The position numbers were made by a program, and so were the translations under genes. The notes under the pieces were generated by a model. It searched no databases. It was not told the DNA's origin and saw only the letters and a program-made list of their open reading frames with translations. Positions 25,601 through 33,263 of a DNA stretch of 49,567 nucleotides are shown in pieces (the stretch's first letter is position 1; the number at the start of each line of letters is the position of its first letter). This stretch comes from Myxococcota bacterium (GTDB lineage: Bacteria > Myxococcota_A > UBA796 > UBA2385), in NCBI GenBank assembly GCA_023150805.1, contig JAKLKF010000016.1, positions 1 to 49,567 on the forward strand, read 5' to 3'.

Positions 25601-27520
25601 ACCGGCCACATGCACAACCACGTCGAGACGACCCTGCTGCGGGACATCGGGCGCCGGACCTACGAGATCTCGTTCCGGGCCCGGTGGGTCTCGGGCAGCA
25701 ACCAGCTGCACACCCGCCTGTACTTCCAGCGCCTGCCCCGCACGACGCTGCTCCCGCAGCCCGAGCCGTCGGGCACGCCGGGGGCGCCCAACTCCACGGC
25801 GGTGGACAACCTGGGGCCGACCTTCCTCGACCCGGCCCAGGACGTGGTGGTGCCGGCGCCGGGCCAGCCGGTGGCCTTCTCGATCCGGGTGGACGATCCC
25901 GACGGCCTGGCCGAGGTGACCCTGTGGTCCTCGGTGGACGGCGGCGCCTGGCAGGACACGGCGATGGGCGAGGGGGAGCCCGGGCGCTTCTCGGCGACCC
26001 TGGAGGGGCAGGACGCGGGGGCCCGGGTGCAGCTCTACGTCGAGGCGGTCGACGGGCGGGGCGCGGCGAGCACCTGGCCGGCGGGGGGCCCCGACGGGCG
26101 GGCGCTGTACGCCGTCGACGACGGGCAGGCCGCCACCCACGGCCTGCACAACCTGCGCATCCTGATGACCGAGGCGGACGCCGACTGGCTGCACGAGGAC
26201 GTGAACCTGATGAGCGACGACCTGCTCGGCGCCACCGTCGTCTACGACGAGGTCGAGGTCTACTACGACGTGGGCGTGCGGCTGAAGGGCAGCGAGCGGG
26301 GCCGCCCGACGACCGCGCGGCTGGGCTACGGCTTGCGCTTCTCCCCCGACCAGCCCTTCCGCGGGCGCCACGCCACGGTCCTGGTCGACCGCTCCGAGGG
26401 CGTGGGCTTCGGCCAGCGCGAGGTCCTGCAGAACCTGGTGATGACCCACGCCGGGTCGGTCTCCGGCGAGCACAACGACCTGGTCCAGCTCATCGCCCCC
26501 CGCGACAGCTACACGGGCACCGCCGAGCTGCAGCTCGACCGCTTCAGCGACCTGGTGCTGGCCGCGCAGTTCGAGGACGGCGACGACGGCACGCGCTTCG
26601 AGTACGAGCTGGTCTACTACCCGACCACCACCGACGACGGCACCGCCGAGGGCCTCAAGCTGCCCCAGCCCGACGACGTGATCGGCACCTCGCTCACCGA
26701 CCTGGGCGAGGACGAGGAGGCCTACCGCTGGACCTTCCTCATCGGCAACAACCTGCGCCAGGACGACTACGCGCCCCTCATCGGGCTGTGCCAGGCCATG
26801 GGCCTGTCGACGCCGGAGCTGCTGGAGGTCGCCGACGAGGTGATCGACGTCGACCAGTGGCTGCGGGCCTTCGCGTTGGCGACCCTGTCGGGGGCCACCG
26901 ACCAGTACGCCGCCGGCAGCCAGCACAACGCCGTGTTCTACCAGCGCCCCTCCGACGGCCGCTTCCTGTACTTCCCCCACGACCTCGACTACATCGGCAG
27001 CGCCACCATGGCCGTCGTCGGCAGCGCGGACCTGGCCCGGCTGCTGCGGGACCCGGTCTGGAACCGGACCTTCTACGGGCACCTGTACGACATCGTCAGC
27101 CGCACCTACAACCGCGAGCACCTGCAGCCCTGGTGCGACCAGCTCGGCGCGCTGCTGCCCGGCCAGGACTTCGACGCCCACTGCGCCTTCGTCGACCAGC
27201 GGGCGGACTGGGTGCTCAACGGCGCGTCGGACGGCGTCCTGGCCCGCTACCCCGAGATCGGGTTCGAGATCACGACCGGGGGCGGAGAGGACTTCGCCCT
27301 GAGCGCGGCCGAGGTCACGCTCGAGGGCGAGGGGTGGGTCGACGTGCGCGAGGTGTGGCAGGAGGGCGCCGCCGCGCCCCTGGCGCTGACCTGGGTGGAC
27401 TCCACCACCTGGGAGGTCACCGTCCCGCTGGCGAAGGGCGCGAACGAGCTGGTCCTGGTGGCCACCGACCTGGACGGCCAGGAGGTCGGCCGCGACACGA
27501 TCGTGGTCACCCGGGAGTGA
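22697..27520 (+). CDS. Giant surface lipoprotein: lamin-tail domains plus CotH kinase-like domain
   Basis: 1607 residues from the GTG at 22697, the only start that puts a signal peptide (STSALALAILLVAC, lipobox Cys15) at the N-terminus. A Gly/Asp/Ser tether runs to about residue 68. Lamin-tail domains follow at about 86-210 (ESEWVELYNP...LSGWSLTG), 600-690 and 719-850 (DEEWIELYNRG...LGGWQLVD). A carbohydrate-binding-like sandwich (about 878-1020) and an Ig-like domain (about 1030-1130) come next. The CotH region (about 1150-1510) has GVRLKGSERG and YFPHDLDYIG, matching the GxRxKG and DxD motifs of this secretory-pathway protein-kinase family. The combination is common in surface proteins of Myxococcota and Planctomycetes. 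Catalysis is unproven. It is a monocistronic unit followed by a strong hairpin. Confidence 0.88.
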   Translation: MSTSALALAILLVACASPEPGPGGTGGGGTVGDGGSSEDGGGGGDGGTPSDGGDSGGDGGGDDTGAGVQAWVGEPWRRDEIATPGSLAFNELQYHPRGEDESEWVELYNPMALDMDLSGWSLTGAVTYAFPEGTVLAAGGYLVVAADPDRLSAGAGVEGALGPWEGALSNGGERLSLSSNGGRTIDSIAYGDDDPWSVQADGTGHSLAKIRPDTASDRAEHWTVSAVPGGTPGASNRLDPLLPPSAVDLVAAEATWAYDLSGVEPAADWTLASFDDRAWPAAPALFYAGASDASVSATAWATADNYFALYLGQADGTDLRWVGQDSDGEWWTVEEIALEATPWDHLYLAAWELSGDSGSTQMAIAEVELPDAVVGTTAEGLEWVLGPVGSNPGGLPGGTAPDEDELAVLVEEANALAGWSAPAVDAARTSSPWGGSIGALFSDAARYVWGDSFDAAALTNDEDTYALFRTVDPLVGPRGTTELASVPTTAWFRTTFSFEGDPAATDLHLECLLDDGAVVLLNGVELLRENLPEGPLEATTLASAPVAAARELYADVSSDALVRGENVLAVALHQAAPDDADLTFGCALVAEVWTVAGQPTLVLNELPPAGTTPAWVELRNASVGAMDTDGMVLSTSAGSEVALAAGEIAPGAVVAIEASALDLTADEVLFLYAADGVTLLDAVRIRAGHRARDPQGGGWRTPSAATPGAENQVAPPADVVIHEIQVHAAPWSVEGEPFSARDEEWIELYNRGEEAVDLGGWQLVDAVSWQFPEGTVLAPGGFLVVARDADALRALWPEVTIVGDFDGKLANDGERILLRDAVGNPVDEVRYGSGGRWPGAADGGGSTLELLDPWADNAAPEAWAASDEAARAGWVTVSYRGLATSSAVGPDGVWEELVLGLLDAGEVLIDDLSVVQDPDTAPLELVQNGGFDDGEAHWRLLGTHRHSEVVPDPDDPGNPVLRLVATGATGHMHNHVETTLLRDIGRRTYEISFRARWVSGSNQLHTRLYFQRLPRTTLLPQPEPSGTPGAPNSTAVDNLGPTFLDPAQDVVVPAPGQPVAFSIRVDDPDGLAEVTLWSSVDGGAWQDTAMGEGEPGRFSATLEGQDAGARVQLYVEAVDGRGAASTWPAGGPDGRALYAVDDGQAATHGLHNLRILMTEADADWLHEDVNLMSDDLLGATVVYDEVEVYYDVGVRLKGSERGRPTTARLGYGLRFSPDQPFRGRHATVLVDRSEGVGFGQREVLQNLVMTHAGSVSGEHNDLVQLIAPRDSYTGTAELQLDRFSDLVLAAQFEDGDDGTRFEYELVYYPTTTDDGTAEGLKLPQPDDVIGTSLTDLGEDEEAYRWTFLIGNNLRQDDYAPLIGLCQAMGLSTPELLEVADEVIDVDQWLRAFALATLSGATDQYAAGSQHNAVFYQRPSDGRFLYFPHDLDYIGSATMAVVGSADLARLLRDPVWNRTFYGHLYDIVSRTYNREHLQPWCDQLGALLPGQDFDAHCAFVDQRADWVLNGASDGVLARYPEIGFEITTGGGEDFALSAAEVTLEGEGWVDVREVWQEGAAAPLALTWVDSTTWEVTVPLAKGANELVLVATDLDGQEVGRDTIVVTRE

Positions 27521-27563
27521 GGGCGCCGCCGCGACCGGCCGCAGCGGGCGGCGGCGGGCGCCC
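27521..27563. terminator. Convergent bidirectional hairpin
   Basis: GGGCGCCGCCGC at 27521-27532 pairs with GCGGCGGGCGCCC at 27551-27563, with one bulged G. The stem sits exactly between the convergent stops of the CotH protein (27520) and YceI (27570). No clear T-tract exists on either side, so it is either an intrinsic terminator of the GC-rich type or an mRNA 3' end protector. Confidence 0.5.
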
Positions 27564-27569
27564 CGGGGG

Positions 27570-28169
27570 CTACTTCCCCCCCGAGACCGGGCGGGTCAGC
27601 TCCACGTCGATGACCAGCTGCACCTCGTCGCCGACCACCACCCCGCCGGCGTCCATCGTGTCGTTCCACGACACGCCGAAGGCCTGGCGGTCGATGGTCG
27701 CCGAGGCCGAGGCGCCCACGCGGTAGTTGCCCCAGGCGTCGGTCACCGGCTGGCCCAGCCCGGTCACCACCAGGGTCACCGGCTGGCTCACGCCGCGGAT
27801 CGTCAGGTCGCCCCGCAGCTCGAGCTGGTCACCCTTGGCCTTCTGGACCTTGGCGTTGCGGAAGGTCATCGTCGGGTGGGTCGCGGCGTCGAAGAAGTCG
27901 GCGCTGACCAGGTGGGCGTCGCGCTTGTCCTCGTTGGTGTCGACGCTTCCGACCTGGACCGTCACGTCGGCCCGGGTGGCGGCCGGGTTGGCCGGGTCGT
28001 ACTCGACCGTGCCGGCGACGTCGTGGAACTGGCCCTGCACCCAGCTCACCATCATGTGGCGCACCTTGAAGCCCACGCGGCTGTGCGAGGGGTCGATCTG
28101 CCAGGTGGCGGCCGCGGCCGGCGTGGACAGGGCCAGGGAGAGGGCGGCGAGGGAGAGGATGCGGGTCAT
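27570..28169 (-). CDS. YceI-family periplasmic lipocalin-like protein
   Basis: 199 residues, ATG at 28169 with GGAG upstream. Signal peptide MTRILSLAALSLALSTPAAAA, then the YceI hallmark WQIDPSHSRVGFKVRHMMVSWVQG. Downstream are DFFDAATHPTMTF and GDLTIRGVSQPVTL, also characteristic. YceI proteins are extended lipocalin-like beta-barrels that bind polyprenyl or other isoprenoid lipids in the periplasm; some are induced by base, stress or redox change. The divergent LysR gene probably controls it through the palindrome at 28238. A second, more diverged YceI paralogue lies at 45716-46264. Confidence 0.95.
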   Translation of the reverse strand: MTRILSLAALSLALSTPAAAATWQIDPSHSRVGFKVRHMMVSWVQGQFHDVAGTVEYDPANPAATRADVTVQVGSVDTNEDKRDAHLVSADFFDAATHPTMTFRNAKVQKAKGDQLELRGDLTIRGVSQPVTLVVTGLGQPVTDAWGNYRVGASASATIDRQAFGVSWNDTMDAGGVVVGDEVQLVIDVELTRPVSGGK

Positions 28170-28237
28170 GTCGGCTCCAGGGGCGGGGGGGTGGGGGTCC
28201 CGCGACGAGGAGAAGGTAGAACCGTCGCCTGGCAGGG

Positions 28238-28254
28238 ATTAGTGCCACACTGAT
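28238..28254. promoter_or_regulatory. Candidate LysR operator between yceI and lysR genes
   Basis: ATTAGTG-CCA-CACTGAT is an inverted repeat with 7-bp arms, one mismatch and a 3-bp spacer. It lies in the 112-bp divergent region, 28 bp before the LysR start. The locally low GC supports a regulatory site. LysR regulators often bind such dyads containing T...A ends and control both their own gene and the divergent one. Confidence 0.55.
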
Positions 28255-28281
28255 TCTGAGATCGTGAACCCGGAGTACACG

Positions 28282-29187
28282 ATGAACGACCTCAACGACC
28301 TGCGCATCTTCGTCCGCGTGGTCGAGGCCGGCAGCTTCACCGCCGCCGCCGAGGCCCTGGGCCTGTCCAAGTCCTACGCCAGCCGAAGGGTGCGGGTGCT
28401 GGAGGACCAGCTCGGCGCCCGGCTGATGGACCGCACCACCCGCCGCCTGTCGCTGACCGAGGCCGGCCGCGCCTTCTACGAGCAGGCCGCGCCGCACCTG
28501 GAGGGCCTGGCCGACGCCGAGCGGGCCGTCTCGGCCTTGCAGTCGGCGCCGCGGGGCACGCTGCGGCTGGCCGCCCCCAGCTCCTTCGGCCTGCGCTGGC
28601 TCCAGCCGGCCCTGCACGACTTCATGGCGCGCTGGCCCGAGCTGCGGGTCGAGGTCAGCTACGACGACCGCCACGTCGACGTCATCGCCGAGGGCTTCGA
28701 CCTGGCGATCCGCGGCGGTCGCCTGGCCGACACCAGCCTGGTGGCCCGCAAGCTGGCGCCCATGACCGGCGTCGTCGTCGCCAGCCCGGCCTACCTGGCG
28801 CGCGCGGGCACCCCCGACCACCCCTCGGAGCTGGGCCGGCACGCCTGCCTGGACTATGCCGTCGCCACCACCGTCCCGCGCTGGTGGCTGTCGGGCCCCG
28901 ACGGCGAGGTCTCCGTCGAGGTCGACGCGCGGCTGGTCGCCGACAACGGGCAGGCCCTGGTCGCCGCCGCGGTCGCCGGGCTGGGCGTGGCCTACCAGCC
29001 CGACTTCCTGGTGCGCGACGAGCTGCGCGCCGGCCGGCTGGTGCGCCTGTTCCCCGGCTTTGCGACCTGGCAGGGCGCCTTCCACGCCGTCTACCCCCAC
29101 CGCCGCCACCTCTCGCCCAAGGTGCGCCTGATGGTCGAGCACCTGGCCCAGGCCTTCGCGGGGCCGCCGTGGTGCCTGGACGGCTGA
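28282..29187 (+). CDS. LysR-type transcriptional regulator
   Basis: 301 residues from the ATG at 28282 (GGAG about eight bases upstream); a GTG at 28264 would add six residues. The N-terminal winged helix is typical: LNDLRIFVRVVEAGSFTAAAEALGLSKSYASRRVRVLEDQLGA, written here in its parts FVRVVEAGSFTAAAEALGLS and YASRRVRVLEDQLG. The effector domain (LRLAAPSSFGLRWLQPALHDF, EGFDLAIRGG, GLGVAYQPDFLV) is of the subgroup related to DsdC/AaeR/PecT-like regulators. The ligand is unknown. Divergence from yceI suggests YceI as a target. It converges with the MopE-like gene across 13 bp. Confidence 0.95.
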   Translation: MNDLNDLRIFVRVVEAGSFTAAAEALGLSKSYASRRVRVLEDQLGARLMDRTTRRLSLTEAGRAFYEQAAPHLEGLADAERAVSALQSAPRGTLRLAAPSSFGLRWLQPALHDFMARWPELRVEVSYDDRHVDVIAEGFDLAIRGGRLADTSLVARKLAPMTGVVVASPAYLARAGTPDHPSELGRHACLDYAVATTVPRWWLSGPDGEVSVEVDARLVADNGQALVAAAVAGLGVAYQPDFLVRDELRAGRLVRLFPGFATWQGAFHAVYPHRRHLSPKVRLMVEHLAQAFAGPPWCLDG

Positions 29188-29200
29188 GGGGGGCGGGGGG

Positions 29201-31189
29201 CTACCAGTCCCCGTCCGGCCCGCCGTAGGCCCCCATGTCGTTCACCGACCCGTCCGGGTCCCGGTAGGCCGCGCCCGGGTCGCCGGCGTCGACGGCCGGA
29301 GAGGTGGCCTGCAGGGACCAGTCGTCGTCCGACCAGTCGTCGTTGTCGCTCACGCTGGTGAACAGCGGGTCCTCGCTGATGTTGCCCGACACCCCCGTGG
29401 CGTCGGTGATGCCCGAGTAGTTGGTGCCGTTGCCATACACGTCGTCGTAGCTGCCCAGGTAGCTGGCGCCGGCGTCGACCAGGATGCCCTCGGTGCTGTT
29501 GGAGGCGACGATGCTGTTGCGCAGCGCAGCCGAGGAGCTTCCCGAGATGTACAGGCCGGCGCCGGTGGAGGCGCTGCCCTGGGCGATGGTCAGGTTGGTG
29601 CCGTCCAGCTCGCCGTCGATGAGCAGCAGGGCGCCGCCGTCGCCGGTGGCGTCGTTCCAGGCGCCGAGCACGTTGCTGAGCACCAGGCTGCCGCCGGCGA
29701 CCTGGATGGCGGCGCCATCGGTGGCGGTGTTCTCGAACAGCGCGCTCTGGGTCAGCTCGACGGCCGAGAGGTCGTCGACGTAGAGGGCGCCGCCCTGGTC
29801 GGCGAAGTTCTCGGCGAAGGTCACGCCCAGGAAGACCGCGCTGGTGGACAGCAGGCAGGCGCCGCCGCCGAAAGAGTAGACGTAGTAGGTGTCGTTGCCC
29901 GAGGTGTAGACCTGCTGCTCGGGCAGGTCGTTGGCGGTGATCACCAGGTCCTGCAGCGTGGGGTCGGCGCCGTCGACGAACAGGCCGCCGCCGCACCAGG
30001 TCTGGTAGTAGTCGGTGCAGGTCTCGCTGCTGTGGCACTTGGTGCTGACGGACTCCTCCTCCAGCAGGCCCTCGCCGCCCTGGACGGTGAAGCCGCGCAG
30101 CACGGCCTCTGGGGTCTCGCCGCCTTGGAAGGTGACGGCGGGCGCGCCCAGGCCCGAGGCGTCGATGATGGTCTCGTCCGCGCCCTCGACGCCCCACACG
30201 TCCAGGTCCCGACCGCCGAAGTCGATGGCCTCGGCGTAGGTGCCGGGCATGGCGACCACGCAGCCCGTCGCGGCGTCGATGCCGTCCTGCAGGCTCTGGT
30301 GGGGGAACTCCAGGCTGCCGTCGGCGCCGGTCCAGATCGAGTCGGCGTCGACCACCTGGGGCTCGGCGGGGTCGTCGTCGTCGCAGTCCCAGGCGTTGGT
30401 GACGCCCTCGCAGAGCCAGGCCAGGCCGTCGGCCTGCCCCATGCCGTCGCCGTCGGCGTCCGGCGCGTACCAGTCGCCGTCGACGGCGTCCTCGTCCACC
30501 AGGTCGTCGCAGTCGTTGTCGACGTCGTCACAGTACTCGTCGGCGCCGGGGTAGCGGGTGTCCTGGGTGTCGTCGCAGTCGGTGCCGTCGGCCACCCACA
30601 CGCCCATCGGCACGCAGCCGGATCGGGTGACGGTGGGGTCGCCATGGCCGTCGCCGTCGTCGTCCCGGTACAGCGTGACGGTCACGCCCTCGTCGATGTC
30701 CAGGTCGCAGTCGTTGTCCCGCTCGTCGCAGACCTCCTCCTGGTCGGGGTTGCGCAGCGGGTCGGAGTCGTCGCAGTCCCGGTCGTCGTCGGTGAAGCCC
30801 TCGGGCTCCTCGCAGGCCATGGTGGTGTTGGCAGCGTCGCCGAAGCCGTCGTCGTCGGCGTCGGCGAACCAAAGGCGCGCGTCGACGGCGTCCCCCTCGT
30901 CCACGACGTCGTCGCAGTCGTTGTCGATGTCGTCGCACCACTCGGTCTCGCCGGGGTTGGCCCAGGGGTCCAGGTCGTCGCAGTCGCCCTCGGCCACGGT
31001 GTAGCCGTCCCCGTCCTGGTCCCCGGTGGTGGCGCCGCCGTCGCCGCTCCCGCCGTCGGTGCCGCCGCCGTCGGCGGTGCCGTCGTCGCCGTCATCGCCC
31101 GGGTCCTTGTCGCCGAACAGGCCGCAGGCGGGCAGCAGGGGGAGGGAGACGGCCAGGCCGAGCAGGAGGGCGAGGGGGGAGGCGCGCAT
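29201..31189 (-). CDS. MopE-like lipoprotein with parallel beta-helix
   Basis: 662 residues; ATG at 31189 chosen to give the signal peptide (LALLLGLAVSLPLLPAC). After the Cys comes GLFGDKDPGDDGDDG and a long Asp/Gly tether. Residues about 65-300 hold four or more repeats of the MopE type (GDCDDLDPWANPG...CDDIDNDCDDVVDEG; DADGDGMG), which are Ca/Cu-binding acidic loops in related proteins. Residues about 310-660 form a right-handed parallel beta-helix (EAVLRGFTVQGG; PTLQDLVITAND; SALRNSIVASNS-like rungs), ending YGGPDGDW. It is expected on the cell surface. The gap to the membrane-protein operon upstream is 82 bp. Function is unknown; metal or carbohydrate binding is plausible. Confidence 0.85.
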   Translation of the reverse strand: MRASPLALLLGLAVSLPLLPACGLFGDKDPGDDGDDGTADGGGTDGGSGDGGATTGDQDGDGYTVAEGDCDDLDPWANPGETEWCDDIDNDCDDVVDEGDAVDARLWFADADDDGFGDAANTTMACEEPEGFTDDDRDCDDSDPLRNPDQEEVCDERDNDCDLDIDEGVTVTLYRDDDGDGHGDPTVTRSGCVPMGVWVADGTDCDDTQDTRYPGADEYCDDVDNDCDDLVDEDAVDGDWYAPDADGDGMGQADGLAWLCEGVTNAWDCDDDDPAEPQVVDADSIWTGADGSLEFPHQSLQDGIDAATGCVVAMPGTYAEAIDFGGRDLDVWGVEGADETIIDASGLGAPAVTFQGGETPEAVLRGFTVQGGEGLLEEESVSTKCHSSETCTDYYQTWCGGGLFVDGADPTLQDLVITANDLPEQQVYTSGNDTYYVYSFGGGACLLSTSAVFLGVTFAENFADQGGALYVDDLSAVELTQSALFENTATDGAAIQVAGGSLVLSNVLGAWNDATGDGGALLLIDGELDGTNLTIAQGSASTGAGLYISGSSSAALRNSIVASNSTEGILVDAGASYLGSYDDVYGNGTNYSGITDATGVSGNISEDPLFTSVSDNDDWSDDDWSLQATSPAVDAGDPGAAYRDPDGSVNDMGAYGGPDGDW

Positions 31190-31271
31190 CGGACCAGCCT
31201 GGGGGAGCGCCCGCGGGGGGCGGGGAGGCCGCGGATCATAGCTGGCGCCGTCGGCTTCCTCCACACCCCGA

Positions 31272-33263
31272 TCAGGGCGCGGACGTCGCACTCGAAGGGA
31301 CCGGCCGCTGGCCGTCGTCGGAGGCCTCGCCCATGTAGTCGGTGAGGGGGCGCGCCTGGCCGATCGGGCGCCGCACGAGGCGGGCGAAGGGGGAGTCGAA
31401 GGTGCGCTCGAACCAGGGGTGGTCGGGCATGCCGACCACCTCGGTGTCGGGCGCAGGCGGTTCGTCGGCGCAGGGGGAGGGGTCGCCCCACGGGGCGTGG
31501 ATCGAGACGCGGGCGTCGTCGTAGACCGGCCGGCCGATCATGCGCTGCAGGTCGCGCAGGAGCATCCGGCGGCGGGCCTTGATCGCCTCGGAGAGCAGGC
31601 CCCCGGCGGCGAGCTGCTCGTCGAAGGCGTCCTTCTGGAGCACCACGTAGCGGTAGCCCAGGGCGCGGACGGCCTGCGCGTCCTCTTCGGTCCAGCCCTC
31701 GTCGACGGTGCGCAGCGAGCTGCCGATGGCCAGCACGCGGCGCAGCCAGGTGTTGTCCTGGCGCAGGGCCACGCTCTCGGTGGGCGTGAAGACCGGGTTG
31801 TTCTCGATCATCCCGCCCAGGATGGGGCGGCCGTGCACGGTCTGGTAGTACAGGTGGGCCTGGGTGAAGGCGTAGGGCAGCTCGATGAGCGCGCCCGGGG
31901 GCCCCTGGACCAGGCAGCGGTAGCCGGCGGGGATGGTGGCGTCCCAGGCCGGGAAGGGCAGCAGCTCGTTGCGCTGCAGGTGCAGGCCCTGCAGGGCGAC
32001 GGTGGCGGTCGCGCCCAGCCAGAAGGCGCGCGGGTCCCGGCGCCGGAGCCAGGCCAGGCCCAGCGCCGCCGCGACGCCGAGCAGGGGCACGAAGAAGGCC
32101 ATGGCCCGCGCCGGCCACCACAGGCGACGGACGAAGGGCAGGGCCTTGGCCAGCGCGATGTAGAGGGGGTTGGGGAAGGCCAGGTCTGCCACCATGATCG
32201 AGGGTCCCAGGGCCAGCAGGCCGCAGGCGAGCAGGCCGGCCAGCAGGCGCCCCCGCGCGGGTCGGGCCACGGCGAGGCCGCCCAGGGCGAGCAGGACCAC
32301 GGGCAGGGGCAGCAGCGCGACGTAGTCGAGGAAGATCTCCTCGCCGGCGCGGTTGCGCGCGAAGAAGCCCGCGGTCAGCCGCAGCGGCTGCCAGGTGTAC
32401 AGGCCGACGACGGTCCCCTCGACCGTGGCCGGGGTCTGGTCGCCCCAGGTCCACAGCGCGGTGTTCAACAGGCCGGGCACCGCGTCGGCACCCTCGCCGG
32501 CCGAGGTCCGCGCCAGCATCGGGCCGACGACGGGGGCGACCAGCGCGGCGGCGACCAGGGCGACCAGGGCGTGCCGGGCGAGGACGGCCCGCGGCCCGCC
32601 GCTGCCCTCGGCCGGGCGGAGCGCGCTCCACAGGCCGGTGACCAGCGCGACCACGCCTCCGAAGAAGGCGTAGTACCAGTACTGGTAGCCGGTCATGGCC
32701 AGCAGCAGGCCCGCCGCGAGGGGGGCGGCCAGGCCCCGGCGCTCGGCGGTGGCCCACAGGCGCTCCAGGTAGAGCAGGGGCAACAGCAGCAGGGCCTGGG
32801 TGGGGCGGCCCTCCACCAGCTCGAAGAGCACGAAGGGGGACAGGCCCAGCAGGAGGGCGGAGAGCAGGGCGGCGGGGCGGTCGGCGGTGAAGCGCAGGAC
32901 CAGGCGCCAGGTCGCGAGCACGTTGGCCAGCGCGCCCGCGAGGACGAAGGCGTTGTAGCCGCCGACCGGCCCCAGCGCGGCCCGGAAGGGCAGGGCCAGC
33001 AGGGCGTCGAGCACGTTGGTGCCGGTGTGGCCGAAGATGTCCTTGCCGTAGGGGTGGAAGAACAGGTCGGTGTGGCCCATCGGCTGCCCGGTCGCCAGGG
33101 CGTGGCCGGTGAACCAGTAGAACCACTGGGTGCCGTAGTGGTCGACGTACTCGCTGCCCAGCAGGTGGCTGTCCAGGCGGGGCAGCGAGGGCCCCAGCAC
33201 GGCCAGGGCCAGGGCCGCGCCCAGCGCCAGCACCAGGGCCTGGTCCCGGCGGTCGGCGGTCAT
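31272..33263 (-). CDS. Polytopic membrane protein, GT-C glycosyltransferase-like
   Basis: 663 residues, ATG at 33263 overlapping the previous stop as ATGA. About 11-12 hydrophobic segments span residues 10-430, followed by a soluble C-terminal part of about 230 residues (LVQGPPGALIELPYAF; TPTESVALRQDN; WTEEDAQAVRALGYRYVVLQ). The first luminal loop has GSEYVDHYGTQWFYWF, an acidic/aromatic cluster placed where GT-C enzymes keep their DxD/ExD site. The proposed role is transfer of a sugar from a polyprenyl-linked donor on the outer face of the inner membrane. It is the last of three such genes in tandem; no substrate can be named. A YfhO-like protein is an alternative. Confidence 0.7.
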   Translation of the reverse strand: MTADRRDQALVLALGAALALAVLGPSLPRLDSHLLGSEYVDHYGTQWFYWFTGHALATGQPMGHTDLFFHPYGKDIFGHTGTNVLDALLALPFRAALGPVGGYNAFVLAGALANVLATWRLVLRFTADRPAALLSALLLGLSPFVLFELVEGRPTQALLLLPLLYLERLWATAERRGLAAPLAAGLLLAMTGYQYWYYAFFGGVVALVTGLWSALRPAEGSGGPRAVLARHALVALVAAALVAPVVGPMLARTSAGEGADAVPGLLNTALWTWGDQTPATVEGTVVGLYTWQPLRLTAGFFARNRAGEEIFLDYVALLPLPVVLLALGGLAVARPARGRLLAGLLACGLLALGPSIMVADLAFPNPLYIALAKALPFVRRLWWPARAMAFFVPLLGVAAALGLAWLRRRDPRAFWLGATATVALQGLHLQRNELLPFPAWDATIPAGYRCLVQGPPGALIELPYAFTQAHLYYQTVHGRPILGGMIENNPVFTPTESVALRQDNTWLRRVLAIGSSLRTVDEGWTEEDAQAVRALGYRYVVLQKDAFDEQLAAGGLLSEAIKARRRMLLRDLQRMIGRPVYDDARVSIHAPWGDPSPCADEPPAPDTEVVGMPDHPWFERTFDSPFARLVRRPIGQARPLTDYMGEASDDGQRPVPSSATSAP

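Noticed and set aside
22706..27181. A 1491-codon minus-strand open frame
   Set aside because: It is antisense to the lamin-tail/CotH gene and shows the same low-complexity composition; the plus-strand protein has clear domains.
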